A DNA stretch of 64,000 nucleotides from Pegea sp. RAD2-039 (GCA_034620365.1 JAQGEQ010000380.1:682001-746000), one strand, 5' to 3'. Shown: positions 36,100-49,078, counted from the stretch's first letter. The notes: generated from the sequence alone by a model not told the origin. A program made the numbers and translations.

Positions 36100-36489
36100 T
36101 TCACTAAAAATCTTTCATCAAAATAAAAACCATGGTGGATTCAAATAAAAGTGGCAAGAACCTACGTTCAAGTGTACAGAAAAATTCTGACAAACTGACT
36201 TCATCCAAACAAGCTTGCAATGGCAATTGCCAATCCTGCAATAAAATTTGCTTTGGTGAAGATCCGGCAATAAAATGCATTAGATCTCTCTCCTGTTTTT
36301 ATCTCACTTGTAGCGATGCAAGAAAATTTATGATATATCTGATAACAACCAGATGAAGCAAATGGGGTTTAAAGTGGACATAACATCTACCTCCTCTAAT
36401 TCTAATTCAAACCTATATCCGCTGAAATCACTAAATTTAAATCTGAAATTGCCAACGATGTCGCCAAGACCAACAACAAAATTTCTAGT

Positions 36490-37683
36490 TTGTCTAAATC
36501 TATGGACGAACTGGATACCTCTACAAGGAAACAAGTCACATGGGCATCGGTGGTCGGTGATCCCGGTTTCGACAAAAATGCTAACATGGTGCAGCTTCTT
36601 GCTAAGAAGGTCACCGACACGCACAAAAACTTAGACCGTGAGGACAGAGAAAACAGTGTTATCATCTTTAATATCTCTGAGACTGATAAAGATGATAACA
36701 GTAAGTTTTTTAATCAAATGTGCTCTCAAAGCCTTGATTTTGTGGACGTTCCAAAGGTATCAATGACCAGAATTGGAGCAAAAAGCTCAGATTATCAAAG
36801 ACCGCTGAAAGTGTCCTTTCAGGAAAATTGGAACAAACACAAGTGTCTTGCCAAGCTGTATAAGCTAAGGCTTGATAAACAATTCGAGCGCATTCGAGTA
36901 GCACATGATATGTATGAAGATGATCGCTTAGAAAATAAGCGTCTTCTAAAAAAGGCGTATAACAGAAATCAGAAAGAACAACCAACTGATTTCAAATACA
37001 AAGTTCGAGCTCCACCATGGGCCTTGAGAATTGTCAAGGTTTTGTTCAAAAAACGGAAGTGGCAAATAATCACTGGACCCACATCTTCTTTTTTCAAACT
37101 CTCTCCGGACACAATTGTTAATACCCAAGATATCAATTTGCAGAAGCCCATCATCAAATCTCACAAGCATCAAAAAGACAATTCTTTTATCACATTAGGT
37201 ATGTTCTTCAACGCACGGTCGATTATTAACAACATTTTTCAATTGATAGCTCTTTTGCATTCTCAAGAATTCACATTTGTTTTTATTACTGAAACTTGGT
37301 TGAAACCGTTTTATCCTGATTCTTTTCTGGTTGACGGTAATCTTTTTTGTGTTTTGCGTTGTGATAGATTGTATGATAGAGGCGGCGGTGTTTGCGTAAT
37401 TTACAAAATATCGCTTGCACCCAAGATCTCTATAATTCAGACCAATCCCATTAATTGTCCAGGGTTTGAGATTATCGCTTTTGATTTTCATTACTCAAAG
37501 TCCAAATTTTCTTGTTTTATATGTACTTACCTACCACCCTCTAAAATTAATGATGAGGTTACTGTTAAGGCCTTATTGAAGGTTCTGAAGGGTGTTGTGT
37601 GTCCTGAGTTATATATTTTGGGGGATTTTAATTTTAGCAAAATTGATTGGAATAACCCGAATTTAGCATTTACTGGAAAATAA
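36490..37683 (+). pseudogene. Retrotransposon ORF1-like region running into the endonuclease
   Basis: A frame of 397 codons. The first 230 are charged and helix-rich with an ENSVIIFNISE segment resembling the RRM-like part of some ORF1 proteins. From about codon 236 the AP endonuclease begins (FFNARSII, ITETWLKPF, GGGVCVIY, GDFNFSKIDW). ORF1-like and endonuclease parts share one frame with no stop between them. It ends early at 37681-37683, before the reverse transcriptase. Confidence 0.75.
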
Positions 37684-37874
37684 TAAAATAATGCTAATTC
37701 ACCCTTTCTAAGTCATGCCTTTGTAAGCTTCCTCAATACCAATAATCTATCTCCGATGGTTACTTTTCCGACTCAAGTTGTTGATAATACTTTGGATCTT
37801 TTTATCACATCAAGACCCGAGAACATTATCTACGTTGATCAAAAAGAACCTTTTGCTCTGACATGCTATCACAA

Positions 37875-38118
37875 CATGATTGAATTCAACCTCCATCAAA
37901 CTTTTTTTATGAACAATAAAAGTTCAAGCAAAAGGAATTTTTACTGTGGAAATTATAATGGTATTAACATTTCTATCAGATTTCTATCGATCAAAGCATG
38001 ATTGAATTCAAGCTCCATCAAAATTTTTCCATGAACGTTAAACTCCAAGCAAAAGAAATTCTTATGGTGGAAATTATAATGGCATTAACAAGTTTCTATC
38101 AGACGTTGAATGGATTTC
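37875..38118. repeat. 122-bp imperfect tandem duplication inside the retrotransposon
   Basis: The stretch from CATGATTGAATTCAA at 37875 recurs at 37997 with scattered substitutions, up to TTTCTATCAG. It lies between the endonuclease and reverse transcriptase regions and adds to the frame disruption. The divergence between units indicates that it is not recent. Confidence 0.88.
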
Positions 38119-38670
38119 TGTTTTCAACTCTTCCGAAGACATCAATACTATTTACTCAAGGTTTACTAACATCGTTAATGAGTCAGTCGAAAAATTCATA
38201 CCTTTTTATAGAGCCAGCAAAAAACCAGATTTTCCCAGATATTTAAGGAATTTACAACATTTAAAAAACCTCCTATACAAACAAACTAAAACAGACCCTT
38301 CCATCAAATCTCTGTAAAAAAATCTTTGTATAGTTTACAAGAAATCTATTTCTAATTTCTATTTAGGAAGAGAAAGTGCAGTTTTGTCTTCACCTTGCAA
38401 GAAAATGTTTTTTGGTTTCATAAATTGCAAGCTCAAGGCGAGATCTCTAATACCCCACTTACTTGATAACAGCGACCAACTTGTGATGGAACCAGAAAAT
38501 AAAGCTGAGTTGCTAAAATATCAATTTAATAGCGTTTTTATAACCGATGATGGCAACACTCCTTCTCTTTCCTACTCCGACATTCTTACAAATGTCCCTG
38601 AGATGATAGATCTTGACATAACGGTCAATATGATATCTAGATTTCCAATACCCCAAATCAGATCCCAGCT

Positions 38671-39450
38671 TTGTTTTTAAGAAAAACTAATTCCCCTTTA
38701 TTAATACCTTTATCGCTTTTCTTTAACATGACTCTGAGGCGAGGAAGAGCTCCACAAATTTGGAAGAAAGCTATCATTACTAAGAAAGCTATTATTTATA
38801 AAAAGGGTCTCAGGAATACCGCACTTAACTACAGACCAGTTTCGTTGACTTCAGTTATCTGCAGAACTCAAGAGCATATCATTCATAATCATATGACCAG
38901 TCATTTGATGGAGCACCATCTAATATCTGATGTCCAGCATGGCTTTGTGAAACGGAGATCTTCCCTGACTCAACATCTCACTTTTCTTAATGAGATTACA
39001 GCCCATTACGAAAGTAACACTCCCTGTGACATCATATACCTCGATTTTGCTAAAGCGTTTGACTTTGGCCCACACACTAAGCTCGTTACTGTATTGAAAA
39101 ACTTAAAAATCAACAGCTTTATCTTACTGTGGGTTGAAGATTACCTATCAGGTAGAACCCAACAAACTCGTGTAGAAAGATCTTTATCTACTTCTAGCCA
39201 AATCACTAGTGGTGTTTCTCAGGGTTCTGTTCTGGGTCCCCTTCTCTTTTTAATTTTCATTGAAGACCTCATCAGAAGATTAGTAGCAGTAGATGATGTC
39301 ACAGTGTTTGTGTATGCAGATGATATCAAGCTATTATCTTGTAATCCTAAATTTCAAACTGCACTACACACTGTAGAAAACTGGTCTACGAATTGGCAGC
39401 TCAGAATCCAGCCCACTAAGTCTGAACTTTTTCTCCTAAACCAGCTGTAA
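38671..39450 (+). pseudogene. Retrotransposon reverse transcriptase segment
   Basis: An open run of 259 codons covering reverse-transcriptase motifs: NYRPVSLTS, the fingers, DFAKAFD (catalytic Asp), SQGSVLGPLLF, YADDIKLL (catalytic YADD). It ends at a TAA (39448-39450) just before the C-terminal region, which continues in another frame at 39456. The N-terminal part of the domain is in a different frame (38384-38680). It cannot be translated as one enzyme. Confidence 0.85.
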
Positions 39451-40276
39451 GTTGCTTGAACCAATACTCCATCAATAGATTTATTATTCAACGAGTATCT
39501 TCTGTCCTAAAACTCGGCCTTACTCCATCATCTGACTTTAAATGGCGCAATTATGTTTCCAAAGTCTTCAGAAAGTCAATCAACCTTGTCTTCCTTATTA
39601 TAAAGACCTTTAATTCTAAGGACCCATGCCTTTTTATCAACCTTTTCAAATTGTACGTACGTCCAATTCTTGAATATAATGTCAGTGCATGGATGTCATA
39701 TGAAGTTAGTGATATCAAAAAAATCGAATCTGTTCAGGCCACATTTACGAGATTAGTATGCAGGAAATTTAATATTAAATATAATAGTTATAAACATCGC
39801 CTCAGTTTCTTCGATTTAGATATCTTGGAAATTCGACGGATTAAATACGACTTAATTCTTATTTTTAAAATTATCCACAATTTAATTGACCTTCAGTTTG
39901 ATGATTTCTTTTCCATTAGTCCTTCCCTCAAGTTATATCAGCTCAGACGACACACATTACACCTTAATAAGCCTATATGACCTGATACATTTGTCAGAGC
40001 AAATTTTTTTCGAATACCGCACAATTAGTACATGGAACCAGCTGCCATCAGACATTGCCATGTCAGAATCACTCGCGTTGTTAAAAAAACGGGAGCCGTA
40101 ATAATATTGCCAACATTGTCATTTATAAACTGTGTTTTTTTCTCTTTTATATATTATTAACTTTCCATGTAATTGTTCACTGTTATATGCTTCGAGTGAT
40201 ATCGAAATACCATGTGTTACATTTTTGCTTTCTATATTTTTGACTAAATAGATGTTAATTGTGAGAATGTGTGTTA

Positions 40277-40294
40277 GCGAGAGGTACTCTCTTC
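40277..40294 (+). other. Conserved 3' stem-loop of the retrotransposon
   Basis: GAGAG, a three-base loop, CTCTC, then TTC, near the 3' end. The same stem with a changed loop base is kept in the copy at 1326-1342. It is probably the element's own reverse-transcriptase recognition structure. Confidence 0.5.
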
Positions 40295-40342
40295 AGGTAC
40301 ATTCCTTTGCATTTATTGTAATCAATAAATAAATAAATAAAT

Positions 40343-40650
40343 TGAAAGCTCATCTGCCTTCTCAAGATTTCATATTAGTTTTTAAAACTGAAACTTTGTT
40401 GAAATCGTTGTATCCTGATTTTTTTCTGCCTGACGGTAATCTTTTTTGTTTTTGCGTTGTGATAAACTGTATGATAGAGGCGGCTGGAGAGCACATTTTT
40501 TCTCATACCGCACAATTAGTACTTGGAACCCAGCTGCCATCAGACATTGCTATATCAGAATCACTCTTTTTGATAGCGGGAGTTGAACCGTTATAATATT
40601 GCTAACACCGCCATTTTTAAACTGTGATTTCTTACTATTTTTCACATAAT
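40343..40650 (+). mobile_element. Internally deleted derivative of the same retrotransposon
   Basis: 40343-40488 matches the endonuclease region (main element about 37245-37390, including TGACGGTAATCTTTTTTG), and directly after GAGGCGGC it continues as the 3' region (main element from about 40005: CACAATTAGTACNTGGAACC, CAGCTGCCATCAGACATTG). About 2.6 kb is missing between them. It begins only a few bases after the 3' tail of the main copy. Confidence 0.85.
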
Positions 40651-40849
40651 TAGTCAAGAAGTTGTTATTTGCAATTCTACTACTCTTCCTCGTTGTATTT
40701 TAGTATTCTATTTTTATTTTTCTCAATTATTCTTTGAATTATGAATAACATTATCAATAATTCTTTATAACAGTTGTTTATGAGTAATAGAAGTCACACT
40801 TTGATTATTTTTATTGCAATTTAACTCATAAAAAAGTTTGAGATGTGAC

Positions 40850-41030
40850 ATATTTACAATAAGTTGAGAACGAACAAAAATTTGCTCTTATTAACGTACT
40901 AGGTGATATCGGCTTTTTAAGATGTTCTGTCTATCGTCTGAGTTGATATATCTTGAGTGAAATACTAATAGAAAAGAAAGTATCGAATTGAAGGTCAACT
41001 AAATTGTGGATAGTTAAAAAAATACGAATT
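40850..41030 (-). mobile_element. Antisense fragment of the retrotransposon 3' region
   Basis: The reverse complement matches about 39865-40015 of the main element: CCACAATTTAGTTGACCTTCA, ATCAACTCAGACGA, AGAGCAAATTTTTG. It is more diverged than the plus-strand copies beside it. Confidence 0.8.
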
Positions 41031-41650
41031 CACATTTTTCAATCTTGTATTCTAAGTCTGCAGTTGACTTGAAATGATAAGCCGTATATTAAAGCAAGTA
41101 CAAATAAAATTTATTTTAAATGGTATATATCCAGCCTTTTTACATGTGTGATTTTAATTGTGAAATCATATTTTTAATAACTATTTTCTCAAATTACATT
41201 TCACTAGATGATGCTACAGTGTCTTATTGCTACAATAATTGAAATATTTTTGTTGATTGTTGAACATTAAAGATAAAGTTTGAGCCCCTGCTTTTTAGTA
41301 ATGTTTATATAACTATTATTTATCAGTTTATTTAAATTGTTATATAATTGAGAGTTTATTTTTCTACTTTGTTGTTAGTTTACTTTCTTTTCAAAAATAT
41401 TAGTCATTTAATTGATTACTAATATCTTATAACTTAAGGTTATTATTTGGTAATTTTGTAAAGAATATTACTTTAATAAATAATTAGTCAAGTTTAAAAG
41501 TTTTGTCATATTTTAATTAAATTTTTAGATTTATTTTTTATTTATATGATGATAAGTTAATTGATAGAGTTTTTATATTTTGTTATTTGATAGTTTTCAA
41601 TTTATCAATTAATGAACAATTTGAAATAAAATTTATTTACTATAATTAGA
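41031..41650. other. POR upstream region
   Basis: AT-rich DNA without coding pattern. It should include the POR promoter. An AG acceptor (41648-41649) precedes the start codon by one base. Confidence 0.45.
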
Positions 41651-44600
41651 ATGGATGAAAGTTGGTTGAGTAGTTTTGATATATTTTGTATCTCTCTTGG
41701 AATAGGAGCTGCAGCTTATTTCTTACTTTTTAAGAAAGAAAATAAAAACTCTGATACTAATGAATTTCAGAATATATCTTTAATGTGAGTTAAATCTCAA
41801 AATTGTTTCAAACTTTCATTATTTTTCCACTGCTTCTAAACTGTTTATAAATTTAAAATTTTATTTTTACTTAAACTTTACTTAAACTAAAATTTTTACT
41901 TTTAAGCCAATTACATATTATTTTTATTACTAATCATATTTTCCGACTTGATTCTTAACTTTTTTGGTAAAACAATTTTATTGTTTTGATTTTAGTTGAT
42001 TTGAATTTATTTGTAGATCTCCCTTACAAAAAAATGAAGGTTTTTCTTCAGGCTTGGTTCAACGAATGAACAAATCAGTGAGTATCTGAACATTTTTATT
42101 TAGACCAGAACTTAAATTTTGGATTTTAAATCATTTTGGACAGCTTTCATAGTTTTGAAGTGATTGTAATACATGATAACCAGTTTACTTACATTATTTT
42201 TTGAATTTCACATTTAAAACTGTTTTTGTTTGAGCATCTTTCTTCAAGATTTCTAATTAGAACTTTTTATTAACAGAATAAGACTGTAGCAATTTTTTAT
42301 GGTTCACAAACTGGTACTGCTGAGGAATTTGCTAGCAGACTTGCAAAAGATGCCCAAAGATATGGTTTAAAAGCACTAGTTCTTGATCCAGAAGGTACTG
42401 CTCTTGTAGTTTTGATCATTATTTCTAATATAACTTGTTTTATAGAATTAGATGTTGAAGAATTGCCTAAGCTATGTGAAATTGAAAACTCGCTAGCAAT
42501 CTTCTGTGTAGCAACTTATGGAGAAGGTGATCCAACTGATAATGCACAACAGTTGTATGATTATCTCAAAGACTCGGAGGATTCTTTAAAAGGGCTAAGC
42601 TATGCTGTATATATAAATTATTTTGCTTGACGTAGGTTAATGTGAGATTTATTTTAGGTATTTGGTCTTGGTAATAAAACTTATGAGCATTTTAATGCTG
42701 TTGGCGCATTTTTTGATAAGAAATTAAACGAACTAGGCGCAGAAAGAGTTTTTAGACTGGGTGTTGGTGATGACGATACAAAGTTAGTTGATTAATTTGC
42801 TTTGGTTTTTCAAATAAGTGAAACTCATTTATTTTAACCCTGTGTGAAACATTTTGGGCTCATTACCTATACTCTATCTCTTCTGAAAAATACCAATATT
42901 TGATTTCATTCGATGAAATTTAATTTAATTTAATTGTAAAGTATAGAAGAGGACTTTGTAACTTGGAAAGATGAATTTTGGCCCGCAGTAGTTTCACGTT
43001 TTAATATTGAAGTAGGAACAACTGAGGGAAACTTCAGATCTTATGATTATAAAGTCTTAGAAGATCATGATGGAGAAGTTTTTGATGGTGAAATGGGGAG
43101 ACTGCACTCATACGAAAAACAAAAAGGGTTTGTTCATCATTTTGGCAACTTAGTAATCTCTGTTGAATCATAATAATCTTACTGAAACATTTTACAGGCC
43201 TTATGATGCTAAAAATCCGTATCTTGCTCCCGTAAAAGTGATTCGGGAGCTCCACAAAGGAGGTGGTCGGTCCTGTCTTCATATGGAATTTGATATTAGT
43301 GGCAGCCGAATTGGGTACTTAAAAGTTGCCATTTAGAAAATATTAAGACAAATCTTCAGTTATGATTTCCTAATTAGATTCAGCCACAATTTATTTACTT
43401 CTTTACAGCTATAACGCCGGGGATCATGTCGCTGTATATCCTACAAATGATCTTGAAGTTGTTGAGCAGCTTGGCAAACGATTAAAAATCAATTTGGACA
43501 CTGTATTTGAGATGAATAATCTAGATGGTTTGTTTTCAATTTCTATAAGTCATTTATTGTTGAAATCATTGTTGTTATAGAGGACTCGAGTAAACGTCAC
43601 CCATTTCCTTGTCCTACTACCTTTCGGGCTGCATTTTCGTATTATCTTGATATCACTAATCCTTTAAGAACAAATATATTTCATGAATTAATCGCTTACT
43701 GCTCTGATGATGAAGATAAAGAGTTTTTATCACTTTTATCATCGAATACAGACGAAGGAAAAGTCAGTTTTGAGTTGATGAAAATGTTTCAGTTTTTTTT
43801 TTTTTGATACATAAACTAAACAATTTCACAAAATGAATTTCTCAAATAATCTATGAATGAAACTTTGTAGAAAAAGTACCAACAATGGGCTTGTGACGAT
43901 AGGCGTACACTGGCACAAGTCCTCGAAGACTTACCTTCATGTTACCCTGAAATAGGGCATTTAATGGAACTTCTACCTCGTTTGCAATGTCGATATTACT
44001 CCATCGCTAGCTCACCTAGGGTACTCGATAAACTTTAATTTTAGTATCAACTAGTTCTTCATAAACAGAAACATCCTGATAGTATCCATGTTTGTGCTTC
44101 AGTCATTCGTTATGAAGCTTCTAACAAACGAATTAATCATGGAGTTGCTACCAAATATTTAAGTGAAAAGGAGCCAGGTGGCAGTAAAGTGCCAATATTT
44201 GTCCGGAGGTTTGTTTTATAAACATCAATATCCTTCTCTCACATTAACATCTTTACAGATCCCAATTCCATCTTCCATTTCGTGTATCGAATCCAGTCCT
44301 GATGATTGGACCTGGTACTGGGATTGCCCCCTTTATTGGTTTTCTTCAAGACAGAGAGGTCCACAAGAAGAATGGACGACAAGTTGGCGATATTGTTTTG
44401 TACTTTGGATGTCGTAAAAAAGCTGAGGACTATATTTACCAAGAGCAACTGGAAGCTTGGTTTGTACTTTGATCTTTTGTTAAGTTATTTTTGTGACAGT
44501 TGAGTAAACGAACCTGTGGTATAAACAACAAACCGTTTTATTACTCATCATAACTTCTAATTGCAATTATGAAAAGCTGTTTGTACTTCTCTCCTGCTGT

Positions 44601-45009
44601 TGGTTTCAACTCCCCCTTAGCAAATTTAATGCTTAAAACGAAAAATTTGAATTTTTTCAGGAAAGAAACTAATTTGTTAAGTGAACTCAATGTTGCTTTC
44701 TCACGTGACACCGACAAAAAAGTTTATGTCCAGCACCTGCTGAGTGAGAATAAATCGACTGTGTGGGACATCATCAACAACAATGGACATATCTACGTTT
44801 GTGGGTGAGTCAGTGATCTATTGTAGATACTCATAGATACCAACTGGATCATGTGGTTTTGTAGGGATGCAAAGTATATGGCGCGAGATGTTCAAGATAC
44901 GATTGTAAAAGTTGTTGAAGATTGTGGAGGAAAGACTAATGCTCAAGCTCAAGATTATGTGAAAAAGATGATGTCAAAGGGTCGGTACTCTTGTGATGTT
45001 TGGAGCTGA
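41651..45009 (+). CDS. POR: NADPH-cytochrome P450 reductase
   Basis: Fourteen exons give 660 codons plus stop (human 677): 41651-41784, 42017-42077, 42277-42394, 42446-42606, 42658-42782, 42942-43127, 43198-43314, 43409-43527, 43581-43762, 43871-44020, 44069-44208, 44259-44459, 44661-44804, 44865-45009. An N-terminal membrane anchor (ISLGIGAAAYFLLF) precedes the FMN domain (FYGSQTGTAEEFA around 72-84; VATYGEGDPTDNA; FGLGNKTYEHFN), the connecting and FAD domain (RYYSIASS around 442-449) and the NADPH domain (GPGTGIAPFIGF around 515-526, CGDAKYMARDV, terminal DVWS). It passes electrons from NADPH to microsomal P450s and other haem enzymes on the ER. All residues expected for cofactor binding are present and no defect is visible. 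Confidence 0.97.
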
Positions 45010-45999
45010 ATATTTATTTACTTAAAACTTTTTAATAATGTTAAGTTATTTTGCAATACGATTTTATTACGAGCGACATAATCTTTTCATTTTTCTCTTT
45101 GAGTATTCTTTCCTATTCTGCTTACATCAACGAGATGATAGCTTTGTAGATAAATGTATTTGGTTGTTTTAATGTTTATTATGTAATTATAATGAGATTA
45201 GGGTTTTATGATCTGGTTTATTAGTTTCTACATTTTATCTACTTATTACGAAATCTTTTATTTTCACATTTCTATAATTCTTTTAAAAATGATATGAATT
45301 TTTCATTAATATAGATATTTTTCTTAATTTAATTCCAACAGCAAATAAAATGTATCAATGGTATTGTTTACTTTGACTCAATGACAAATTAGTCAAACTA
45401 TTTCGATAAAATATAAATTTGATGTTATGTAAATGCTTAGTTCAATTATTTGACTTTCAATCATAAGTACTTTTGACAAAAGAAGTTATCATAAACTAAC
45501 TAATGTTTAACTAGTTTGGTATTACTTCATTAACCGCTGACGAGTAAAAATGAATAATGTAACAAGTTATATCGTGAAGTTTTAGAAGAAACAGCTTGCT
45601 GATAAAGACACAAAATATTTTCCAACCACCAAACTGACCAATTTGTTTCAACATATCAAAGACTTATTAACTCGATTAAAAAGTTGAAATGACCTTCATA
45701 GATAAGATGGGTTCTTTTTTACCTTTAATATAAGAGCAGATTCAACTGCAGTGATGTTTAGGTGGAACTGCTAGAGATTTAATTAGAATTTGGCTAATAC
45801 AAGAGTTTTGAAGAAAAAGATCTTAGAGTCGAATTCCCATAGAAAAAATATTTCGAAATCTCAGAATAATGTTTGAGTAATTATCTAGGTTTCTTAACGT
45901 GACTCTATTTTCTCAAACTGATAAGAACTCACTTTAAAGTAGTAGAAATATCTCCGAGTTGGAACAATTTATGATTTTTTGCTTGTTTCAGCCAAGAAC
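45010..45999. other. Intergenic DNA downstream of POR
   Basis: POR 3' UTR and AT-rich spacer. No gene was seen. Confidence 0.5.
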
Positions 46000-46390
46000 G
46001 ATCATGCATAATATGTTTGCATATTTGCCAAAGAAGGGGTTATAGAAACGCAGTTGTTACCTATGCAGCAAGATTCCACTCCACGCCAATAATATTATGC
46101 GGCGGAACAGATAGACTGATGCAGCAACGCCAGACTAGCATCACAGGAGCTGTCAGAACGTCACTGAGTACAGTGACAAACTGCCTACGAGGCCCCAACT
46201 CCAGCTTTGAATTGGGAGTTTTGCATCTCCTAGAAGTGTTGTCATAAAACAGACTAACTAGGCCCTTCTACCCGTGTTTTATGAACTTTTCCTTGCGTAA
46301 ATATGTGTCCGCCTGGGCTCGAAACCGGAATCTCCCGCCTTGTTGGCGAGTGAGGTGACCAATACATCAAACAGATGGACTTCTGACTTA
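46000..46390 (-). mobile_element. tRNA-derived SINE, head and body
   Basis: On the minus strand, about 46390-46305 is tRNA-like: a box-A-like TGATGTATTGG and a box-B match GTTTCGAGCCC, with a weak anticodon-type stem between. The body follows and contains the segment repeated at 28085-28265 (CCTCGTAGGCAGTT, GTCACTGTACTCAGTG). The anticodon and T arms pair too poorly for a functional tRNA. The 3' end is uncertain. Confidence 0.65.
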
Positions 46391-46675
46391 CTGATATACA
46401 AAATAAAAGCAAAGTAAATCTGAAATTAATCAAAAGATTTCTTTCCAAATTAAAGTCTTATAATTAAACAAAATTAAAAAGAACTTATTTAAATAATATC
46501 TTACTGAGTAGTTGAAAAACAAACAGAAATCGATTTCGACATTTATCATTTTTCTAAGTTCTTAACTTTAACCCTCATCCTTAAAACGTCGAATCTACAA
46601 CTTTTATTTCAATTTTATACAAACTTCTATTCTAATTGCTAGATGGTTTGAAAATTGTTTAGATAATTTTTAGAA

Positions 46676-47700
46676 AAAAAAACTTGAACCAAAAACTAAT
46701 AAATAAATTTGGATTCAAGATTTACCTGTTTTTTTTCTTCTAGAATTTAATTTAAAGAAATTCAGTTTATAAAAAAATCCTTCGAAGCTATAGAAAAAAT
46801 CACAAAATCGATCTTTTGTCAAAATTAAACAGAGATTTAAAACTAACTGAACAAATCTGGTGTTCAAATTATCTTTCACAAACGGCCAAAGTGGAAGATT
46901 TTAAATGTAAAATTTTAGATGTGATATCAGAGTAATCACTTAAAAATTAAATAAAATTAGAAATAAAAATTAAAAGAAACTTTATGTTTAGTACCCCTCT
47001 ACCCACTTTCATTTCTTAATATCTAAAAAAGCTTTTGGGTGAGGCATTAGTTTTATAGTCATTATTTTCCTCAGCTTTATGACTAGCTGTTTAATTTCAT
47101 TACAGCTCAAGTTAATAATATTAAAATTAAAAGCTTTTTACCAAGCCAAAGTGGAAGTTTTCAAATGTACAATTTCAGATGTGAAATAAGAATATCCATT
47201 TAAAAATGAAAGCATTAAAAAAAATGACAAGACTTTAGAATATTAATTTACAAATTCAAAACTAGAAAGGCATTCATCAAAAAGTTTGAAGTGAATCATC
47301 ATGAATAGATGTTTTTACTTTCAAGTGCTGACCAACAAGTTTACTAGTAGGGTAAAAGTGACCTTGTCAGACATATAAGAAATAATTGGAAATGTTCTTG
47401 CGGATGCAGCAATAACTCGAGAACAAATCATGAAACTTACCAAATAAGACATCAAAGCTTATAGATGCAAATAGAAAGTTGAGGTAAAGCTTAGAAGCAA
47501 ACTTCTTAACTAATCACTTTAGCAAGTGATTATTTGAAATTATTCGCTTATTGAGCACTTGTTATTTGCTAATATTTTATTTAAATGTTTTATCTTTTAA
47601 CTAAAAAGTTTTTCAACTATTCAAAAATGACATCACAAGAAATTCAGTTACAAACTTTTATTGTAATATCAAAACAACAAATTTTACAAATAGAAAAAAT
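46676..47700. repeat. Left arm of an inverted repeat (two partial copies)
   Basis: 47225-47700 is the reverse complement of 51412-51880 over nearly its whole length (for example ATTCATCAAAAAGTTT, GACCAACAAGTTTACTAGTA, TTGAGCACTTGTTATTTG). Two pieces further left (46690-46830 and 46979-47020) match the outer right arm in permuted order. Within the left arm, 46882-46950 and 47147-47215 also resemble each other (CCAAAGTGGAAG...), so the left side looks like two overlapping partial copies. Confidence 0.85.
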
Positions 47701-49078
47701 CTTTTTATAATTTTTTAAACGTTCATTAATATCGCCTAAATATCTGTTGGAATCATTAGTAATTTATTCTAGTTTAGTTTATTCCGAAAAAATTTAATTT
47801 TTAAAAGTATTTTCTGGAACATACATATACACTTACAAAAGTCAATCAGATTTGAATTTGAAATATTTTACATATTTTCAACGAATATTTGTAATTGTCA
47901 TTAAAGTTCACCAAAATGATATCAATTCTGGACAGCCTCTGATATAACTCTCTACTTAAAATTGAATTTGCCCTACTTTGTTTTTGTTATTAATAAAAAA
48001 ACGCCATTTTATACCCTTATAAACATTCTAACATAAGGTAAAGTTACATCAAATATCTTGAGTTAATTTATTACTGACTGGATGGATAATGGTTACTGAA
48101 ATATTAAAAAAATAATTCTCGTTTATTATGTCCTATTTTGTTTTAATAATTTTCTATATTTCTTAGGTTTTATATTTTTTCATTAATTTTCTAGGTTTCG
48201 ATATAAAACTATTTTTCTGAAATTTTTCTGAATTCATTTTTTGACTTCAAGCGATTTTTTATATGAAACTTATTTTTATTTTTTTTATAACAAATATTAT
48301 TACAAAATACTTTTGACTAATATTCTGAGAGAAAATATTTTATTTTTTATCTTTATCATTTTTACTTTATCAAATTATTAATATTTTCAATAATTCTATA
48401 AATACTTTTTTAAACTTTTAGTAGAAAATTACTTGAAGAAATCTTCAGATGTAGAATTTAGTTCATTAAAAGTAGATTTAAAGTTTTACAAATTTTGAAT
48501 CTATTTTATCTTAAATAGCTCATTAATATTTGTAAAAATAAATATTACAAAAGCTTATTTGTTTAGATTATTAATTTTAAACTATTTTATCATTTTATTT
48601 ATTGAATATAAATGTAGATTACTGATTATATTAATTTTTCTAATATAACATATTGCTGTTTTTATTTTGAGATTGTATTTTGAGAGTGTAATACACAATT
48701 AAATGTAGTACACAATTAAATTAAGATAAATTAAATTTTATATGTATTGATTTTATATGTTAAATTTTAATTTTAGATTTATCAATTTTGTTAATTTTGT
48801 TGTTGTTATAATATTTATTATATGAATTGTTATAAGATAAAACTAAGCTAGGATTTTATTGAGTAAATATAAAAGGTATTTATTTGTTTAAAAAGTTTTA
48901 ACTCAATTTATTTAACTTTTTTTAGCTTATTTATTAATATTCTTCTTTAATTATGTTTATGGACAATAATCATTGATTTCAAAATTACTAATTTTTCCTT
49001 ACTTTAATATTAATCAAGTAAATAGCTAAGTGATATAGTTATTGTATTTTTCCTTATAAGATAAAATTTTTCTACCAC
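47701..49078. other. AT-rich DNA upstream of the homeodomain/zinc-finger gene
   Basis: Very AT-rich and inside the inverted repeat pair. No coding pattern was seen. Confidence 0.5.

Larger units (their letters stand above)
36100..40340 (+). mobile_element. Near full-length, damaged CR1/jockey-type non-LTR retrotransposon
   Basis: In order on the plus strand: a short Cys-rich segment (36132-36356, CNGNCQSCNKICF, PHD-like spacing), a basic ORF1-like region, an AP endonuclease-like domain (FNARSIIN, FITETWL, ILGDFNF), a reverse transcriptase (38671-39450) with LDFAKAFD, SGVSQGSVLGPLL and the catalytic FVYADD, the CR1-type C-terminal region (39456-39980), then a 3' UTR ending in an AAAT repeat at 40322-40340. 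At least four frame breaks or stops and an internal 122-bp duplication make it non-autonomous. The 5' boundary is approximate. Truncated relatives are at 720-1375, 40343-40650, 40850-41030 and 52205-52400, so the family has been active in this genome. Confidence 0.92.

Noticed and set aside
46305-46390. Functional tRNA gene
   Set aside because: Box-like motifs are present but the T arm and anticodon loop do not form standard pairs, position 33 is not U, and the sequence runs into a dispersed repeat body.
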